The translations under genes and the position numbers were made by a program. The notes under the pieces were generated by a model. It was not told the origin of the DNA and searched no databases. It saw nothing but the letters and a program-made list of their open reading frames with translations. 7,917 bases of DNA from Streptomyces sp. NRRL WC-3549 (GTDB lineage Bacteria; Actinomycetota; Actinomycetes; Streptomycetales; Streptomycetaceae), in NCBI RefSeq assembly GCF_000721935.1, contig NZ_KL585414.1:134635-142551 (forward strand), given 5' to 3'. The first letter of the stretch is position 1, and every line of letters begins with the position of its first letter. Positions 5,910 to 7,917 of the stretch are shown piece by piece.

Positions 5910-7145
5910 GTGACCGTCACTCTGGCGATCGTCGGTGCCGGGGCCCGGGGGGCCTCGTACGCGCGCATCGCAGTGTCCGAAGGGCTCGCGACCGTCACCG
6001 CCGTGGCCGACCCCGATCCCGCCCGACGCCAGGCCTTCGCCGAGGAATTCGGCCTCCCGGAGGCCAACGTCTTCCAGGACTGGAGCGAACTCGCCGCCCG
6101 GCCCAGGCTCGCCGACGCCGCCGTCGTCGCCACCCCCGACCGGTTCCACGCCGACCCGGCGGTGGCCCTGGCCGACCTCGGGTACGCCCTCCTGCTCGAA
6201 AAGCCGATGGCCCCCTCCGAGGCGGACGCGCGCCGGATCGTGGAGGCTGCCGTACGCAACGACATCCTGCTCGGCGTCTGCCACGTACTGCGCTACACCG
6301 CCTACTCGGTGAAGCTGAAGCAGCTGATCTCCGAGGGCCGGATCGGTGACATCGTCAGCATCGAGCATCTGGAGCCGGTCGGCTGGTGGCACCAGGCGCA
6401 CTCCTACGTACGTGGGCAGTGGGCGGTGGAGGCTCGGTCGTCCTCGATGCTCCTGGGGCTCGGCCACCTCGTCGGACGGCCCGTCGAACGGGTCTCCTCC
6501 TTCGGCGGCCTCCACCACTTCCGGCCGGAGAACAAGCCCGCGGGCGCGGGCGACCGCTGCGTCAGCTGCCCCGTCGAGCGCACCTGCGTGTACTCCGCCG
6601 TCCGTATCTACGAGCGGTTCCTCGGCGATCCGGTCTACGAGCAGTGGCCGCTCGGCGTCGTCACCGACGACGTCTCCGCGGCCGGCCTGCACACCGCGCT
6701 CGCGGAGGGGCCCTACGGCGCCTGCGTCTACGCGGGGCACAACGACGTGGTGGACCACCAGGTCGTGAACCTGGAGTACGAGGGCGGGATCACCGCCTCG
6801 TTCACCATGACCGCCTTCACCGCCCTCGACTTCCGCAAGACCCGGATCTTCGGCACCCGCGGATCGCTGGAGGGCGACGGGCGCCGGATCACCCTGCACG
6901 ACTTCCTCACCGACACCCAGCAGACCTTCGACCTGGACCCGGACGGCGGAGCGTCGGCCGCCGACGGGCACGGGGGCGCCGACACCGAGCTCCTCCGGGC
7001 CTTCATCGCTGCTGTCGCCAGCGGGGATCGTTCACTGGTGGGTTCGGGGCCGTACGAGACCCTGGAGTCCCACCTGGTCGTATGGGCCGCCGAACGGGCC
7101 CGGCGGGACGGGACGGTCGTGCGGATGGAGCCCGTCCCGTCCTGA
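5910..7145 (+). CDS. Gfo/Idh/MocA-family NAD(P)-dependent oxidoreductase with a missing central motif
   Basis: A 411-residue cytoplasmic protein of the sugar/cyclitol dehydrogenase superfamily. The Rossmann fold is evident: VTVTLAIVGAGARG with G9-x-G11-x-x-G14, the acidic end of strand two in VADPDP, VVATPDRFH, and the family EKP motif (E97-K98-P99), whose lysine contacts substrate and cofactor. The C-terminal substrate domain includes a C217-x2-C220-x5-C226 cluster and a GxxGSLEGDGR-like strand. Relatives I recall carry SSxxLLAKSCHDIDW before the (V/M)GRPVERVSSFG stretch. Here L182 is followed directly by GLGHLVGRPVERVSSFGG, so about eight residues holding the conserved Cys-His-Asp are absent with the frame intact. 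The catalytic state is therefore uncertain. As the last operon gene it probably oxidises or isomerises an imported sugar; the exact reaction cannot be assigned. Confidence 0.85.
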   Translation: MTVTLAIVGAGARGASYARIAVSEGLATVTAVADPDPARRQAFAEEFGLPEANVFQDWSELAARPRLADAAVVATPDRFHADPAVALADLGYALLLEKPMAPSEADARRIVEAAVRNDILLGVCHVLRYTAYSVKLKQLISEGRIGDIVSIEHLEPVGWWHQAHSYVRGQWAVEARSSSMLLGLGHLVGRPVERVSSFGGLHHFRPENKPAGAGDRCVSCPVERTCVYSAVRIYERFLGDPVYEQWPLGVVTDDVSAAGLHTALAEGPYGACVYAGHNDVVDHQVVNLEYEGGITASFTMTAFTALDFRKTRIFGTRGSLEGDGRRITLHDFLTDTQQTFDLDPDGGASAADGHGGADTELLRAFIAAVASGDRSLVGSGPYETLESHLVVWAAERARRDGTVVRMEPVPS

Positions 7146-7148
7146 TGC

Positions 7149-7220
7149 GCCCACCGGCGTGCCCCGCAGGATGCCCCGGCCACCTTCCTTGGACCGCAAC
7201 GGCCCGGTGAGCCGGTGGGC
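7149..7220 (+). terminator. Perfect 10-bp inverted repeat after the operon
   Basis: GCCCACCGGC (7149-7158) is exactly complementary to GCCGGTGGGC (7211-7220). The left arm starts four bases after the oxidoreductase stop. The 52-base loop is long for an intrinsic terminator and there is no T-tract, so the termination role is only suggested by position. The pairing itself is certain. Confidence 0.4.
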
Positions 7221-7641
7221 ACGTGACGGTGGGAAGCGGGGAATGCCGGTGAGCGTCCAGGTCTCCGAGGGAGTCGACCACCGATCACCCAGGTAGCCCG
7301 GGACCTCGCCGGCACCCCACTCGATCCGGTTCGGCGACGGTGGAACCGGACGGCTCCTCCGGCCAGGATCCAGGCGTCGTCCTGGTCCTGGCCGGAGCAT
7401 CTGCGCATGGAGGAGCACCGACGCTCGACGCACTGCCCTTCGCCGACATCCCCACCTCACCTCGGACGACGATCACCGAGCGCCTTCGAGAACACTCTTG
7501 CCGAGCCCACGGAAAACCCCACGCCCAAACCCCGCTCGCTTGGTGGAGAACATGGAGGCACCCCCGGCGGGCACGGTCCGGCGGCCGGCACCCGGCACCC
7601 ACGGCCGTCACCGGCCAACGGTGAACGGTACGTAGCCGCAC

Positions 7642-7656
7642 TCCCCGGTTCGGGGA
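7642..7656. repeat. Small perfect hairpin
   Basis: TCCCCG (7642-7647) pairs with CGGGGA (7651-7656) around the loop GTT. It lies 7 bases before a larger hairpin, and the two may act together as a terminator or leader structure. It resembles a tRNA T-arm superficially, but no other tRNA arms are present. Confidence 0.4.
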
Positions 7657-7663
7657 CCCGGTG

Positions 7664-7695
7664 CCGCACGTCGAGCTCGGCCGCACGACGTGCGG
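7664..7695. repeat. Perfect 9-bp inverted repeat
   Basis: CCGCACGTC (7664-7672) and GACGTGCGG (7687-7695) are exact reverse complements with a 14-base loop that itself contains the palindrome GAGCTC. This could be a hairpin terminator or a regulator site ahead of the gene starting near 7797. There is no T-tract on either side. Confidence 0.5.
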
Positions 7696-7759
7696 AAGCC
7701 GGGGCGCACTCGCCGCATACCTGACCGGCCGTCACCACACCGCCCACACCTGGGAGTAT

Positions 7760-7780
7760 GTGAGGTCATCACCGCCTCAC
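7760..7780. promoter_or_regulatory. Inverted repeat just upstream of the terminal start codon
   Basis: GTGAGG (7760-7765) is mirrored by CCTCAC (7775-7780) with a 9-base spacer, 16 bases before the candidate ATG at 7797. It might be an operator or a leader hairpin near the ribosome binding site. Six pairs can occur by chance in GC-rich DNA. Confidence 0.25.
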
Positions 7781-7796
7781 CTCCTGGAGTACGGCC

Positions 7797-7899
7797 ATGA
7801 CCCGTCGCCCCCGCATGCTCCGGGCCAAAGGGCCCCGCCGGTCCCGCACGCGGGGTGGGACGGAGCCGGGAGGCCCGTTGGCCGCGACCGCCGCCGCCG
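7797..7899 (+). CDS. Possible N-terminus of a truncated, perhaps exported, protein
   Basis: ATG 7797 follows CTGGAG (7784-7789) at 7 bases and opens a frame that stays open to the end of genomic sequence. The ~34 residues begin MTRRPRMLRAKGPRRSR and become Ala-rich (PLAATAAA) at the edge, which could be the basic region and start of the hydrophobic core of a signal peptide. Only this start is available, so no family can be named. The frame continues into adapter sequence from 7900 and those codons are not real. The ribosome binding site is the main support; the high Arg/Pro/Gly content is also what a chance GC-rich frame would give. Confidence 0.35.
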
Positions 7900-7917
7900 C
7901 TGTCTCTTATACACATC
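7900..7917. other. Nextera/Tn5 mosaic-end adapter remnant (not genomic)
   Basis: CTGTCTCTTATACACATC matches the first 18 bases of the 19-base Tn5 mosaic end used in Nextera library preparation. It is AT-rich and ends exactly at the window edge, as expected for untrimmed adapter at a contig end. Its minus-strand reading starts with the peptide MCIRDS, a known signature of adapter-derived false proteins. Confidence 0.95.

Larger units (their letters stand above)
7146..7796. other. ~650-bp stretch with no convincing gene
   Basis: Several short open frames cross this stretch on both strands, but none has a ribosome binding site with a good start, a recognisable motif or a residue composition like a real protein; they are rich in Arg, Pro, Ser and Gly. 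What can be seen is inverted repeats at 7149-7220, 7642-7656, 7664-7695 and 7760-7780. I recognise no tRNA, CRISPR or transposase remnant. A decayed gene cannot be excluded. Confidence 0.5.

Noticed and set aside
7340..7624. 94-codon plus-strand open frame in the tail
   Set aside because: No ribosome binding site or recognisable family; the composition resembles random GC-rich translation.
7642..7656. T-arm-like GGTTC hairpin suggesting a tRNA
   Set aside because: No acceptor stem, anticodon arm or D-arm at the required distances.
7608..7916. 102-codon minus-strand protein starting MCIRDS
   Set aside because: Its start lies in the Nextera adapter and the remainder is low-complexity Arg/Gly/Pro sequence with no motif.

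Overview
The window is high-GC DNA with typical actinomycete features: GTG starts, AGGAG-type ribosome binding sites, coding regions biased to G/C at third positions, and long antisense shadow frames. Gene content points to Streptomyces or a close relative. It reads as one carbohydrate-utilisation locus followed by a poorly coding contig end.

Layout: (1) 44-1324, minus strand: a secreted GH16-family glycoside hydrolase with a C-terminal module of three ~42-residue repeats, probably a beta-trefoil sugar-binding domain. A strong GC hairpin follows it at the contig start. (2) 1541-2689, minus strand: a ROK-family winged-helix repressor. (3) Divergent from it, 2850-7145, plus strand: a tightly packed four-gene operon with a lipoprotein sugar-binding protein, two MalF/MalG-type permeases and a Gfo/Idh/MocA-family oxidoreductase. 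No ABC ATPase is present, which fits the shared ATPase (MsiK type) used by many streptomycete sugar importers. (4) 7146-7796: about 650 bp with no convincing gene but several inverted repeats. (5) 7797 onward: the possible N-terminus of a truncated gene. The last 18 bases (7900-7917) are the Nextera/Tn5 mosaic-end adapter and not genome.

Inferred working model: the hydrolase cuts an extracellular polysaccharide (possibly a beta-glucan or galactan, substrate not determinable here). The ABC system imports the oligosaccharides, the oxidoreductase handles a sugar derivative inside the cell, and the ROK protein represses the locus until an inducing sugar appears. The main regulatory support is a pair of related AT-rich palindromic sites, at 1354-1380 (hydrolase promoter) and about 2745-2772 (between repressor and transporter operon), which look like operators for the same regulator.

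Two oddities stand out. The oxidoreductase appears to have lost, in frame, the segment that normally carries the conserved Ser-Cys-His-Asp motif of its subfamily. The ROK regulator lacks the family's zinc-binding cysteines.
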